From Zantedeschia hybrid cultivar (taxonomy: Eukaryota > Streptophyta > Magnoliopsida > Alismatales > Araceae), in contig JARZZO010000002.1 of assembly GCA_030544215.1 (NCBI GenBank), positions 58,968,650-59,032,649 of the forward strand: a DNA stretch of 64,000 bases. Reading direction: 5' to 3'. Position 1 is the stretch's first letter. The number at the start of each line of letters is the position of its first letter. A program made the translations under genes and the position numbers. The notes below the pieces were generated by a model. That model did not search any database. It saw nothing but the letters and a program-made list of their open reading frames with translations, and was not told the DNA's origin. Below are positions 12,616-23,349 of the stretch, one piece after another.

Positions 12616-12736
12616 TGGTTCTGGTTCTGGTTCTGGTTCTAAACTGGAACTGACCAGCTCTGGCCAATAGTGGCAGATTCCGGCTGGTTGTTCATGTGGG
12701 AGGTTGAGAGGGGAAAGAGGGGGGGGGGGGGGGGGG
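12616..12736. repeat. GGTTCT hexamer repeat and G18 tract
   Basis: Four GGTTCT units lie at about 12616-12640, and an uninterrupted run of 18 G at 12719-12736 immediately before the tandem duplication that begins near 12734. Confidence 0.9.
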
Positions 12737-13890
12737 AATCAATTGAGCCTGAGTGGAAGTGTTTTATGGAGTGTTTGGCAGCAACTTTTATAAAGCCTTT
12801 TTGTTCTGAGAGTTTGTTTCGTTTCACTTTTTTGTTTCAATTTTTAAAAGTATTGTGTCTCATCTGTTTGGGTGTTTGGCAAAATTAAAATATATTTTGA
12901 AAATTTGACAGACCTGTTTGGTGAACGTCAATCTTTGCCTCCACTATCATTACCACTCTCCGCTTTTCCCACATTGACAGAGCCGCTGCCCTCCATCACT
13001 GTTGTCCATGTCTGATCCCCTTCCCTCGCAGCTGCATCTGCATCCTTGTCCACCTGCAGCAGCCACCCAGTGCACCCGTCATGCGGTGCCGTCGAGCCTG
13101 GTTGCTTATAGGAGATGGTGAGTTCTGTTTGCCGGGACTAATGGCAGAACTTGCAGGTGGCTGAAGGCCTCATGACACTGCAAAAGGGCTGCTCTCATTG
13201 ATGCGGAGGAGCGGATAGAGAGGAAGTTGACCATGAGAGAAGGAGATCAGTTGTGGATATGGAGGAGAGAGAGAGAGCGGGTGGATGAATGCATGGGGGA
13301 GGAATGGCAAGAAAGAACGGGGAAAGAAAAGAGAAAAAAAATCAATCGAGTCTGGGTGGAAGTGTTTTATAGTGTTTGGGAGCAACGTTTTTTCTAAAGC
13401 TATTTTGTTCTCAGAGTTTGTTTTGTTTCACTTTTTGTTTCAATTTTTAAAAGTACTGTCTCATCTGTTTGAGTGTTTGGCAAAATTAAAATATATTTTG
13501 AAAATTTGACAGACCTGTTTGGTGAACATCAATCTTTGCCTCCACTATCATTACCACTCTCCGCTTTCCCCACATTGACAGAGCCGCTGTCCTCCATCAC
13601 TGTTGTCCATGTCTGATCCCTTCCCTCGAAGCTGTATCTGCATCCTTGTCCACCTGCTGCAGCCACCCGGTACACCCGTCGTACGGTGCCGTCAAGCCTG
13701 GTTGCTTATAGGAGATGGTGAGTTCAACTTGCAGGTGGCTGAATGCCTCATGATGCTGCAAGGGCTGCTCTCGTTGATGCGGAGGAGCGGATAGAGAGGA
13801 AGTTGGCCGTGAGAGAAGGAGATAAGTTGTGGACGGAGGAGAGAGAGAGAGAGAAGGCAGATGAATGCATGGGTCCTCTTGCTGGTTTTC
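12734..13890 (+). repeat. Tandem duplication of a roughly 600-bp unit
   Basis: Unit 1 (about 12734-13336) and unit 2 (about 13338-13890) align from 'AATCAAT(T/C)GAG' through 'GTGGAAGTGTTTTA', 'AAAATTTGACAGACCTGTTT', 'TTGCCTCCACTATCATTACC', 'GCCTGGTTGCTTATAGGAGA' and 'GCGGAGGAGCGGATAGAGAG' to a GAGAGAGAG tract and GATGAATGCATGG. The offset between matching points is 603 bases. Identity is high, with small indels: unit 1 has extra bases after GGTGAGTTC. Short frames run through it but are broken differently in each unit, so I see no preserved gene. It may be an internal part of a transposon. Confidence 0.85.
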
Positions 13891-14399
13891 CTCAAGAAAA
13901 AAACAACTCACAAGTTTTTTTCTTTTGAGAGTGATTTACAAAGAGTTGGATTCTTACCTAAAAATTAGGAAAGTGGTTGCCAAACACCTCTTGCTTACCA
14001 TTTCCGCTAAAATAAAAATTGAAAGCAAAAACATAAAAACAATATGTAAGTAAACACCCTATTACCTCCTTCGGTAGAAGCAGTGAGGCTGGAAGCAGCA
14101 TGTGACAGCGGCTCTAGCTGATGCATTGGAATTAGTTGATGGCAGATGCAACAGTGGCCTGTTCACTAGCAGGTGGCGATAAAATATAGTTTGTGGAATC
14201 TGGACGAGGATATAGCTGGAGCGGGGATTGGGGTTGTGGGAGATAAAGGTCAAAAATTTAAAAATTGTCTTCCCATAATTATTTTTAGGAGGATAAATGA
14301 TGTGCCTTCAGATCACTTGGTGACCTCTTTCCTTGTGTCTATAGTCTGGCTTTGCAGCTTGGTATTTTGCTTCAGTCAACTCCTCCCTGACCAACATGA

Positions 14400-15290
14400 C
14401 AGTTTGGCCTCCTGTTTTCAGGAGGAATCTTAGAGATGAGGAGATTGCTAAGCTGTCAGCCCTTTTCACCATGATCCAAGATCATTCTCTAAAGCTGGAG
14501 GCTTGTGATTCTACACGACGGAGATGGACCAACGGTGGTTCCTTCTCCCTCAGCCTCAGGTCTGCCATCACCTTGATTGCTTTTGGAGGCAGCATTAAGG
14601 AACATCTTTGCCACCAGATATGGATGCCTAAGTCCCCTCTCAAGGCGAAGTTCCTGATGTGGAGGATGATACATGGGAGGATGCCTACCTGTGATTGGTT
14701 GATCCCTTTCCTCCTGAACATCAGCCGTTATGCTGCTTTTGTAGCTCTCAACCGGAGTCCTTGGATCACTTCCTACTTAGCCGCCCTCTATCAATCTCTG
14801 TTTGGATTGATCTGCTCTCTTTGATGGGAATGCAATGGCACCCTATTGAGGGGGTGAAAGAGTTGTTTCACCAGTGGAACAGATCATGGGCAAATTCGAT
14901 GGATAAGGTCTGGTGGATGATTCTTAATGCCACTCTTTGAACACTTCGGTGCGAGCAGAATCTCCGTGTCTTCCAAGACCTTTCCCGGAATTCAAAGCAG
15001 CTCATTGCTTGTATTCTGTGCAAAGTTAGAGAGTGGGCCACTGCTTTTGACATTTGGCCCTCCATGTTTTTTTCCTCTTTGGGTTTTTACGATCCACCTT
15101 ACCCCGCTTGTTTTGCGCCATTTTTCTCTCCTATCTTTGGGTTTGGGGTATGCTTTTGTTTCCTGTCAACAAGTCTACGAGCTTTTACAGGACCTTTTGT
15201 TGGTTGGTCCCTAGCTCCTTTTCCTTTCCCCTTACCACTTGTAATTTTTTATCTTCCTCTTTATGAAATTAGTAGTACCATTCACTTTCA
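14400..15290 (+). pseudogene. L1-type LINE 3' end (ORF2 C-terminus and 3' UTR)
   Basis: Two frames joined by a frameshift near 14720 encode the end of a plant L1 ORF2. The first carries VFRRNLRDEEIAKLSAL, then the zf-RVT segment IWMPKSPLKAKFLMWRMIHG. The second carries the CCFCSSQPESLDHFL zinc-ribbon part, then HQWNRSW and a VWWMILNATL end. A T-rich 3' untranslated tail follows to about 15290. Upstream ORF2 domains are missing, so this is a 5'-truncated insertion, which is the usual outcome of target-primed reverse transcription. Confidence 0.8.
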
Positions 15291-16440
15291 ATTTTTTTTA
15301 AACACCCTAAGAGTTATAAGGTCCACTGGTTGAAACTTGAAGCTGCCCTAAGTTCCAAACTGAACCCATTTTTGTGGTTTCAATCCCAAGCAAAGAAGGC
15401 CGGATTGTGCATTAGGCACGGATCAGTCGGTCCTGCACTGATTTGGATTGCCGATCTTGATCCGATCCACTTGATCTGTGATGATCTGGGCTGGTCCTTG
15501 ACTTTAAAGGTTTACATATTTATAGATAATTTTTATGGACTTTTCTGCAATTTTACTAACATTTTAACTCCCCATGACCCAACCCATTCCGAACCCTAAT
15601 CCAACGGCCTACAACGGAGGAGGAGGAACGAACTTCCTCTTCATCGGCTATGGCGATGCAGCGGCGGAGTCATCTTCCTCCTCCTAGGTAGCAATGACGA
15701 CAACGACAACGTCAGTGGTGGCGACTCGCAAGGCAGCAACATTGTTGTCGTTGCCCTCTTCTTTTTTTATTTATATCTTGGGTTGGGGATGTGTGAAGGT
15801 CAATGTGAGAAGGGGGATGTTAAAGGGGGGAGGGATGGAGATCTGGCATTCAGATTGGGGCAAGTTAGCCTAGGTCCAACCGATCTAGGGATGAACATGC
15901 CCTTCCGATTCAGCTGATACGGGAGCTGACTGATGCGGGACAACTAACGGAATTGATGGACTCAATAACGGAATCAGAGATCAGCAACAACCAATATAGA
16001 AATAAAGTTGGATAACCACGCCAAATAACAGAAGCTGGCCGAGTAACCGTCCCTCTCACGATGAGGAAATGTGGTAGTTAAGGAACTATTGTAAGTCTAG
16101 GGAATTAGAACTACTTCAAAGTCCCGTTGGAACTCTCAAGATAGGTGTAACACAATCTCAAGCTAGCATTGATGATATTTCACGGGCTAGGTATCTTACC
16201 TTACAAGTCAGCAACAAATGAACGCAAATACTAAAGAAGTAAGCTGTTGTGGAAGGGATAAGCAAGATAGGCACGTCCCTCTACGTTGATGTGTGAGAGA
16301 AGAACACCTAGTGCTCGTGTTCCACCCTCAAAAGTACAACTAAAAGGGTCCACTCCTCGCAGGGAAATAATAGGCTATAAATAATAATAAAATAATATCA
16401 TAGTGGACACAACTAAAAGGGTCCACTCTTGCGCCGTTAC
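15291..16440. other. No recognised gene; GC-richer patch and possible LTR-like DNA
   Basis: At 15600-15760 there is a GC-rich patch with CAACGACAACG repeats and a GCAGCGGCGGAG stretch, resembling a plant leader or captured exon, but with no open frame that I can assign. From 15870 to 16330 the sequence resembles LTR or leader DNA. A 20-bp direct repeat (ACAACTAAAAGGGTCCACTC) occurs at about 16334 and 16408. Confidence 0.3.
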
Positions 16441-16472
16441 CTAGCCTCAGCTCCACCTCGCCGGTCCTCAGC

Positions 16473-17327
16473 TTACGTCTTCTTGTCAGTGCCTGAAGCA
16501 TCCTGCTGCTTCACAGTTCCTTGAGCCTTGTCCTTGAGGTATTCTTTGCAATTCCTCTTCCAGTGGCCCTTTTGATGACAATAGAAGCAATCACCTTTCT
16601 CAGCACTTTTACCTTTGTCTTTCTTGACAACCTTTGCTTTCCTTTGAACTTTGTTCTTACCTTTCCGAAAAGCTTGGACTGCAAGTCTTTTTCTGTTGGT
16701 CTTACCAACCATGAGGACTTGGGGTCTATCCTTTACAAGGTTTCCCTCTGCAGTCTTTAACATGTTCAGTAGTTTAGCTAAGGTAGTCTGGATCATGTTC
16801 ATGTTAAAGTTAACGATGAACTGAGCATATGATTGTGGAAGTGAAGATAACACGAGGTCTGTGTGCATCTCCTTAGGAAGTGAAATCCCAAGAGCATCCA
16901 GCCTCTCCACCCATTCAATCATCTTCAATACATGAGTTTGTACTGAGGTTCCCTCTGCCATCTGAGCCTTGAACAGATTCTTCGATATCTCATATCGTTC
17001 GATTCTGCTCTACTCACCAAATAGCTCCTTCAAATGGAGCATGATGGATCTAGCATCTATCTCCTCATGTTGCCTCTCCAACTCATTGCTCATAGAGGCT
17101 AACATGTAGCATTAGGCCATGGTGGAGTCTTCTTTCCACTTTTGATATGCAATTATTTCCTCCACTGGGGCATCTAATGCTGGTTCAGTAGGAGGTTCAT
17201 TATCCAAGACGTAGGCAATCCGCTCAGACCTGAGGACAATCTTCAGGTTCCTGAGCCAGTCTGAGTAGTTGGTGCCTGTCAAATGGTTGGCATCGAGTAT
17301 GCCTCGCAACGGGTTATGGTGCGACAT
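16473..17327 (-). pseudogene. Copia-type gag pseudogene
   Basis: One minus-strand frame of about 285 codons runs from MSHHNPLRGILDANHLTGTN to KKT-stop. It starts with the 'L.G.NY..W' motif of Copia gag (UBN2/DUF4219 type), continues through a KLNMLKTAEGNL-like region, and ends with a CX2CX4HX4C zinc knuckle (CFYCHQKGHWKRNC, about 16548-16589). Two in-frame stops interrupt it, at about 17109-17111 and near 17010. Protease, integrase and reverse transcriptase do not follow, so the pol part is lost or the frame closed after gag. The gag is downstream of a long leader (17328-19573), a tRNA-iMet primer site and an LTR, all on the same strand. Confidence 0.85.
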
Positions 17328-19573
17328 TCTAGCCTACAGGAGATAATCAAATCATAATTAGCAGGTATTCATATTAACTAAAACAAGATATGGTCTTTTA
17401 TTATCTAGTTTTACTCCCACTAATTTTCGACGGACTGCATAACCTTCAGATATATTGAACGGGAGACGCCCACTATCTCCTAGTGGGGATCAGAATCTCC
17501 AAGCATCACGGTATGATCTCGGGTAAACACGTAGTATCATACCGCTATCTCAGAGCAATCATCTCATGATAATTGCAACTCCTTGCAATATCCGATCATA
17601 TTTCTGCTCCCGGGTTATTAATGGTCCCGGGTAAACACAGTAGACCATTATCCCTGGTCTAAGCATTACCATCAATACGTGATAAAGTAGAGTAGAAATA
17701 TAGTTCCCGGGTAAACACGTGGATAACTATATCGTTCATCTACTCTTATCCAAAGGCATCTAATACTATGATCAATAGTCCTTTCATCAGTCAATGGCAA
17801 ACCTCGGGTAAACACATAGTATCTGCCACCACTGAATTAAATTCTATTAATCATATTGATGGAGAGCCACGCGGTGCATTCTCAATGACTCGCGCTACGG
17901 CTTAAAATTTGTTACGAAGGTTTACTTATTTAGTTTGGTCTCATCCTAGGTGATAGTATTAAATATATCGAATATATTTTAAATACTAATAACCTAGCAA
18001 GTTTAAAACACACGCATCGCATACATGTCATTAGTGTGGTCATGGATGACACTGTGGTTTGACTTAAGCCAGATAGTCAAACGCACACACATACAAAATA
18101 TAACAACTTATATCATGAGTCTGCAAACCCATGGATTCAATGAACTCGTTCATTTTCATCTGGTCGGCAGTTGTGGATCATCCTCGCTCCGTGCGCAGCC
18201 GCCTCAATCAAATTACATCATTAATTTAAAAGAGGAAGCCTTATGGCGAATACATAGAGAGAGAGGTAGAACTACATTTGAATATAAGAGGGAGAGGTTC
18301 GCAGACCTTTATTTATTAATAAATAACAAACCACACAATCAGATTTCACATCCACAAGTAAATGCACATCCATGACCACCATGTGTTTTAATTAAACAAT
18401 CCACACATGATATAGCACATCAAACGGCTAAATTAAGATTTTTGAAACTAATTAATTTTAGGTTTCATAAAACCAGGGACCAAACAAAATTTGCATTTAG
18501 AATTTTCGAAAAATTAATTTATGCATGCTTTACTTAAATCGAATCTAAACAAGCATAAAAACACATCATATGCACATGAGAACCAAATAGATCATATTCT
18601 TTTAATATTCCATGCTATTTCCCTTATGTGAAATTAATGTAATTAATTTAACATTTAAATTCATATGCATTAATATCATCATATCTAACAATTTAGATAA
18701 ACAAATAATCAACAACAAACTTGTCAATTATAAATAGATTCTTAATCTAAATAGGCCCAATGAATATTAAGGATATAATTTGATTAAAATTTTAAAAACA
18801 ATTTTTCAAAATTTAAATTCTGGGAAAAACAATTTTTCAAAATTTTGATTCAATTGGGCCAAAATAGGGGAAAAATAAAAAAAATATAGGCCTGGTCCAA
18901 TGGACCAGGCAGGCCCAGCCTTCTGTTGGACCTGGGTCCGGCAATGGGTCGAGCCCAACCAGCAGCTGGGCTCGGACCCAGGCCGGTCTGGTCCGGGCCA
19001 GCTGCTAGGCTGGCTTGGGCCCTTGCCCGGCCCGGCCTAGCAGGGGCCGACCCGCCCCTTTCCTGCACGTAGCTAGGAAACCCTAGCTGTGTGCAGGAAA
19101 GGGATGGGTGGCGCGGCCGCCGGCCACCTGCCCAGCAGGGCCGGGCGGCGGGGCCACGCTGGGGCACCGCCCGGCGACGGCGCCGGAGGTGCCTGGTCGG
19201 CCGGCGGTGCCCTTCCCTTCCCCTTTTTTCTGTGTATAATCCGAAACTCCCCCATCCCCTTTTGCTCTTAACCGAATAAGATGGAGATGGATAGAGTGGG
19301 ATGGATTCCGGCTCAATTCGGTGAGCCATTCCCAAACGATTTGGATGTTCGTGGGGATCAAAAATACATACCCGTTCTTCGTCCCACGAAGAACACAAAA
19401 AATCCCACACAATAATTTTCCTTGGCAGAAAAAAAAATCTTTTTATATTGTTCATCTGATGAACAATATTCTTGCAAAGAAAAAAAGAATAATAGTAATA
19501 AACAGCATGGAATATTAATCTTTAAAGAACGATCTATTTGTCGACTGAAACGACGAAAACACAGTGGAACCTA
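17328..19573 (-). mobile_element. Long 5' leader of the Copia element
   Basis: About 2.2 kb separates the primer binding site from the gag start on the minus strand. It contains the hairpin array (17505-17835), AT-rich DNA (18400-18840), and a strongly GC-rich block (18885-19260) with GGCCCGG-type words and CCCTAG repeats. The frames through the GC block are long only because of its composition and show no family motif. The leader next to the PBS (19280-19573) is similar to that at 21190-21405, which shows both belong to one family. The GC block could be a separate captured or inserted sequence. Confidence 0.6.
17505..17835 (-). other. Array of four stem-loops sharing a GTGTTTACCCG loop
   Basis: The word GGGTAAACAC (plus strand) occurs at 17521, 17629, 17709 and 17806, each time between complementary flanks. 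Stem 1: CGGTATGAT 17509-17517 with ATCATACCG 17536-17544. Stem 2: TAATGGTC 17619-17626 with GACCATTA 17643-17650. Stem 3: ATATAGTT 17698-17705 with AACTATAT 17725-17732. Stem 4: CAGT..TGGCA (17788-17799) with TGCCA..ACTG (about 17824-17834). Stems 1-3 are perfect, and all stems differ in sequence while the loop is kept. On the transcribed minus strand the loop reads roughly ACTACGTGTTTACCCGRG. Smaller hairpins lie between them (CCACTA..TAGTGG at about 17469-17486; ACTATGATCAATAGT at about 17765). Function unknown; see findings. Confidence 0.85.
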
Positions 19574-19585
19574 GCTCTGATACCA
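19574..19585 (-). other. Primer binding site (initiator Met tRNA type)
   Basis: The minus strand reads TGGTATCAGAGC directly after the LTR end (CCCAACA, one base spacing). This is the standard Copia primer site complementary to the 3' end of tRNA-iMet. Confidence 0.85.
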
Positions 19586-19586
19586 C

Positions 19587-21166
19587 TGTTGGGATCGCTG
19601 TGTCGAGATCCGACCGAAAATGCAGCGGAATAAAAATATTTCGGGATCGGATCCATCTCGTTTCGATCGTTAAAATAAAACCGGAGTAATTCGGATTTAC
19701 CTTGCGCGGATTCGAATCCGCGTTCGTTTTACGATTCCGTTGGAGCAATGCCGCAAGTTGCGCAGATGCCTGACCTCTAGCGGTATCCACGCGGTTCTCC
19801 TCGCGATGGATCGTCCTCACTTTCTCGCTCGATTCGACGTTCGTGGATCTCGTTTGGCTTCGCGTAATGTGCCACGACATGCGTATTCAGAATCTCCCGT
19901 CCGACGGAAGGCAGAGCGGTCGGGAATCGAAGCGGAGCCTCCAGAGGGTCGGCCTCGTGTCGTGCGTCCGGAAGAGAGGATAGAGATGCAACGACGGCTA
20001 GGTTAGGGTTGCTAGCCCCCGACGTAGCGTCCGTTCTTTTATAATAAGTCTGTTTGCAGTTTTTCGTAAGAACCCAGACTTATCCAAAATCCTGTCGGAT
20101 TATCCATCGACTTGAAAACTATTTGCGTGTGACCCTCTAGGCCCAAATACCAGTCCAGTTAATAGCCCATTAAGCCCAGTAACCCTTTACTGACCCACTG
20201 AATTAATTAATATCCTTATATTCAATTAATCAGCCAAATTTAATGTCCCACAATAAATTCGGACGGACTTCCGATCACGTTGGATGCCAAGAAACATCGC
20301 GTGATCCTGGATCGCACTGAGGTTATCACAACCCTCTATTGGAACATTTCCGTCATCAGTTAGCGCGTGAATATAATCCTTCATCCGTGCAATGTTCCCG
20401 AATCGACCTAGGATATGGTTTACTATTAAACCCTATTCGGTCGATTCACTTGATTCAGATGCCGTTAATCTGAATCCGCTAACTCCTTATCGAATACAGA
20501 GTCCGTCCTGACCAGGGACTTTAAGCGCATCATTCCCGGAACATTCTCTCTCAAACTACCGAGAGCGGATGATCCCGTATTGAACACACAATTACCTTCG
20601 AAGGCCTTTTCCTGAACCCGATCGCTTGACTTATTGATAACCCATGGTTAGGGATTCGTTAGTTAAGGTCAAAGTCCAGAAGCCTACCAGCAAGATATCT
20701 TTGGCGTCTCAGGTCCAAGGATCATCTACGCAACCGTGACAAAAGAATCGAGCTGGTTAACAGTGAGGTGTTTACCATCCAGCGATTCATAGTCGGATCA
20801 GTTCAGTGAACTCATTCGCCAATGAGCACCTACAAGTCCATCATAGTGTCTCCACACAAGTAACTTATAGGATCAGTCACCCTCATCATATGAGTTGAAG
20901 TTACCTATACTAGTCTATCCGGATGTTCGATGTCCTATCTCAAACATCCTATGACTAGGAATAATTAAGAACATGTGTTTATAAGTCTTCGGTCCCGTAA
21001 TTATGATCTCATCATAATCCGTAGACTGTTACACATGTTCATGGACTTCATCGTGATACGATAAACATAGATCGAATTAATTACACACAATGAATTATTG
21101 CCATTTATTAATAATCTGAATCAGTACATAATATCGGATTGGCTTTGAGACCATATAATACTAATA
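19587..21166 (-). mobile_element. Copia LTR A (5' LTR, minus strand)
   Basis: On the plus strand it starts TGTTGGGATC at 19587. Its other end is placed near 21166 by alignment with the start of LTR fragment C (AAGCCAAT and the AATGGCA region shared). Length is about 1.58 kb. Internal landmarks shared with LTR B at equal order include GGTATCCACGCG / GGTATCCACACG, CTCAGGTCCAAGGATCA / CTCAAGTCCAAGGATCA, GATCAGTTCAGTGAACTCAT and TAGTCTATCCGGATGTT / TAGTCTTACCGGATGTT. A and B differ by far more than the LTRs of a recent insertion, so they come from different insertions or are old. Confidence 0.8.
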
Positions 21167-21405
21167 CGATCACCATCAAACCCACTTCAAAACCCACAAG
21201 ACCGGTTCTTCCTTTCCATGAAGAACGCGATGAAGAACCCCCAAAAGAAAAATGTTTTTAACATAGAAAAATTAAATTTAAAATTTTAAGTTCATCATAT
21301 GAACAATTTCTATGAGAAAAAGGAATCGAATGCATTGAAATGATTTTAGAACGTTAATTTTATCATTCCGAAACGGATCAAAGTGGAACCTGACTATAAT
21401 ACCAC
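21167..21405 (-). mobile_element. Short leader remnant and degenerate PBS of Copia copy B
   Basis: This stretch is similar to the leader just inside LTR A (for example CCGGTTCTTC..CATGAAGAAC against CCCGTTCTTCGTCCCACGAAGAAC, and the TGATGAACAATATTCTT region against TCATATGAACAATTTCTA). The primer site has decayed to TGGTATTATAGTC. Copy A's LTR starts at its far end, which fits copy A having inserted into the leader of copy B, or a deletion between two copies. Confidence 0.6.
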
Positions 21406-22836
21406 TGTTGGGATCCGAGCGGTACGCAATAAAACACAGCGGAAAGGATGAACACAATCCCGCCCGATGCCCACTGATCCGATTCAGAATAAAAAGTATA
21501 AACAAAAAAATAAACGGGATGATCAAATCATTGTGTGTGGATTCGAATCTGCTTCCGTCTCGGTTCCGTCGAGGCGATGCCGTGAGCCACACAGGCGTCC
21601 GGCCTCCAGCGGTATCCACACGATCCTCCACGGTGGTTCATCATCGCTCCCTTGTCCGTATAAGCTTGCTCACTAAAGATCCATCGCCGCAACGATGTCC
21701 AAAAACCCGCGGAGACAGGAATTCCAGACTTTCAGGAATCCCAGCGCCTCGAACGGGGCTCCCAGAGGAAGAGGAGAGAGAGGGGGGGACGGCCAGCATG
21801 GGGAGACCCTGGAGCTTGGCCCAGGGTTTCTCAACAGCGCGTATATATTAAGTCGGCGCGACTTTTGACAAAAGTCCCCAACTTAATATAAATCCTACTT
21901 AAACACCACCGACTGAGAATCTTGTTGCGTGTAACCCTCTACGCCCATTAACTAGTCCGGTTTTTAGCACGTTAAGTCCAATAACTAGATATTAACTTAT
22001 TGTAATTAATTAATCTCTAAATATTAACTAATTAGTTAACCAAATTAACATCTCATGTAAATTTGGTCGGACTTTCGATCAAGTTGGGTGCCAAGCAACA
22101 CTGCATGATCCTGGAAGGTAATGGGGTTCAACAACCCACGCATGGAACCTGTCCGTCCACAGTTACCGCATGGCTATAATTCTTCGTTCGCATAATGCTC
22201 TCGAGTTAACCTAGGTATGGTCAACTATCTAACCCTAGATGGTCAACTCACTTGAATCAGATTCCGTTATGCAATCTCTGAAAACATCTTTTTTCATATT
22301 GTTTTTGCTCTGGCCAGAGACTTATGCGGATCTATTCTAGAGCATTCTCTCTCCAGTTAACTGAGAGCGAACGATCTATTATTGAACACACATTCACTTT
22401 CGAAGGTCTTCCGCTGGACCCAATCTTTGACTATTGGAGATCCCATGGATAGGGATTCGTAGGTCAAAGTCAAAGTCCATAAGTCCACCGACAAGGTGTC
22501 TTTGACGTCTCAAGTCCAAGGATCAACCACGCAACTGTGACGATGAATCAAGCCGATTGACAGTCAGGTAAATTACTATTTGACGATTCATGTCGGATCA
22601 GTTCAGTGAACTCATTCCCCAATGACCACCTGCAGGTTTACCATTGTGTCTCCACACAAGCGACTAACAAGATCAGTCACCCTCATCATATGAGCTGGAA
22701 TAACCTGTACTAGTCTTACCGGATGTTTGATGTCCTTCTCAAACATCCTACGACTAGGAACAATTCAGAATATGTGTTTATAAGTCATCAGTCTCATTAT
22801 TATGATCTCATCATAATCCGATGACTATTGCACACA
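21406..22836 (-). mobile_element. Copia LTR B (minus strand, outer end truncated)
   Basis: Starts TGTTGGGATCC at 21406 on plus and matches LTR A in order to about 22836, where it breaks off some 200 bp before the expected outer end. The neighbouring sequence from 22840 is the opposite-strand start of an LTR of the same family. Confidence 0.75.
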
Positions 22837-22839
22837 TTT

Positions 22840-23346
22840 TGTTAGTCAAAGGTGGCCTACAAGCCAATATGACTTTGTAATCTCCGTCATTTATTAATAT
22901 AATGGCATAATATTCATTTGTGTAAATCGTATTATTTATCGTCTCATAATGAAGTCTATGAATATGTGCGATAGTGATCAGATTATGATAAGATCATACT
23001 AGTAAGACTGATCACTTAAACACACATATTCTTAATCGTTCCTAGTCGGAGGATATCCAAGAAGGACATCGAATATCCGGTTAGACTAGTACAGATTACT
23101 CCTGCTCATAAGATGAGGGTGACTGATCTCATAGTCACTTGTGTGGAGACACTAAGGCGAATCTGTAGGTGCTAATTAGAGAATGAGTTCACTGAACTGA
23201 TCCAACTGAATCACTGGATAGTATTGTACCTCACTATCAACCAGCTTAATTCTATTGTCGCAGTTGCGTGGATGGTCCTCAGACCTAAGACACCAAGGAC
23301 ACCTTGTCAGTAGACTTCTATACTTTGACCTTGGTTTATGAATCTC
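22840..23346 (+). mobile_element. Copia LTR fragment C, inverted relative to A and B
   Basis: Begins TGTTAGTCAAAGGTGGCC at 22840, a plausible LTR start. From about 22960 to 23346 it is the reverse complement of LTR B (22440-22836): compare GATCAGTCACCCTCATCAT in B with ATGAGGGTGACTGATC in C, and CAAGTCCAAGGATCA in B with the GGATGGTCCTCAGAC region in C. It ends at about 23346 where a Gypsy reading frame starts, so only the first third of the LTR is present. Confidence 0.75.
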
Positions 23347-23349
23347 TAA

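Noticed and set aside
17505..17835. CRISPR-like array (a short repeat with spacers)
   Set aside because: Only a 10-bp core repeats and spacing is irregular (108, 80, 97). The genome is a plant and the units are hairpins inside a retrotransposon leader.
18850..19455. 201-codon minus-strand frame rich in Pro/Arg/Ala
   Set aside because: It is within the GC-rich block of the Copia leader; overlapping frames of similar composition exist on both strands and no motif is recognisable.
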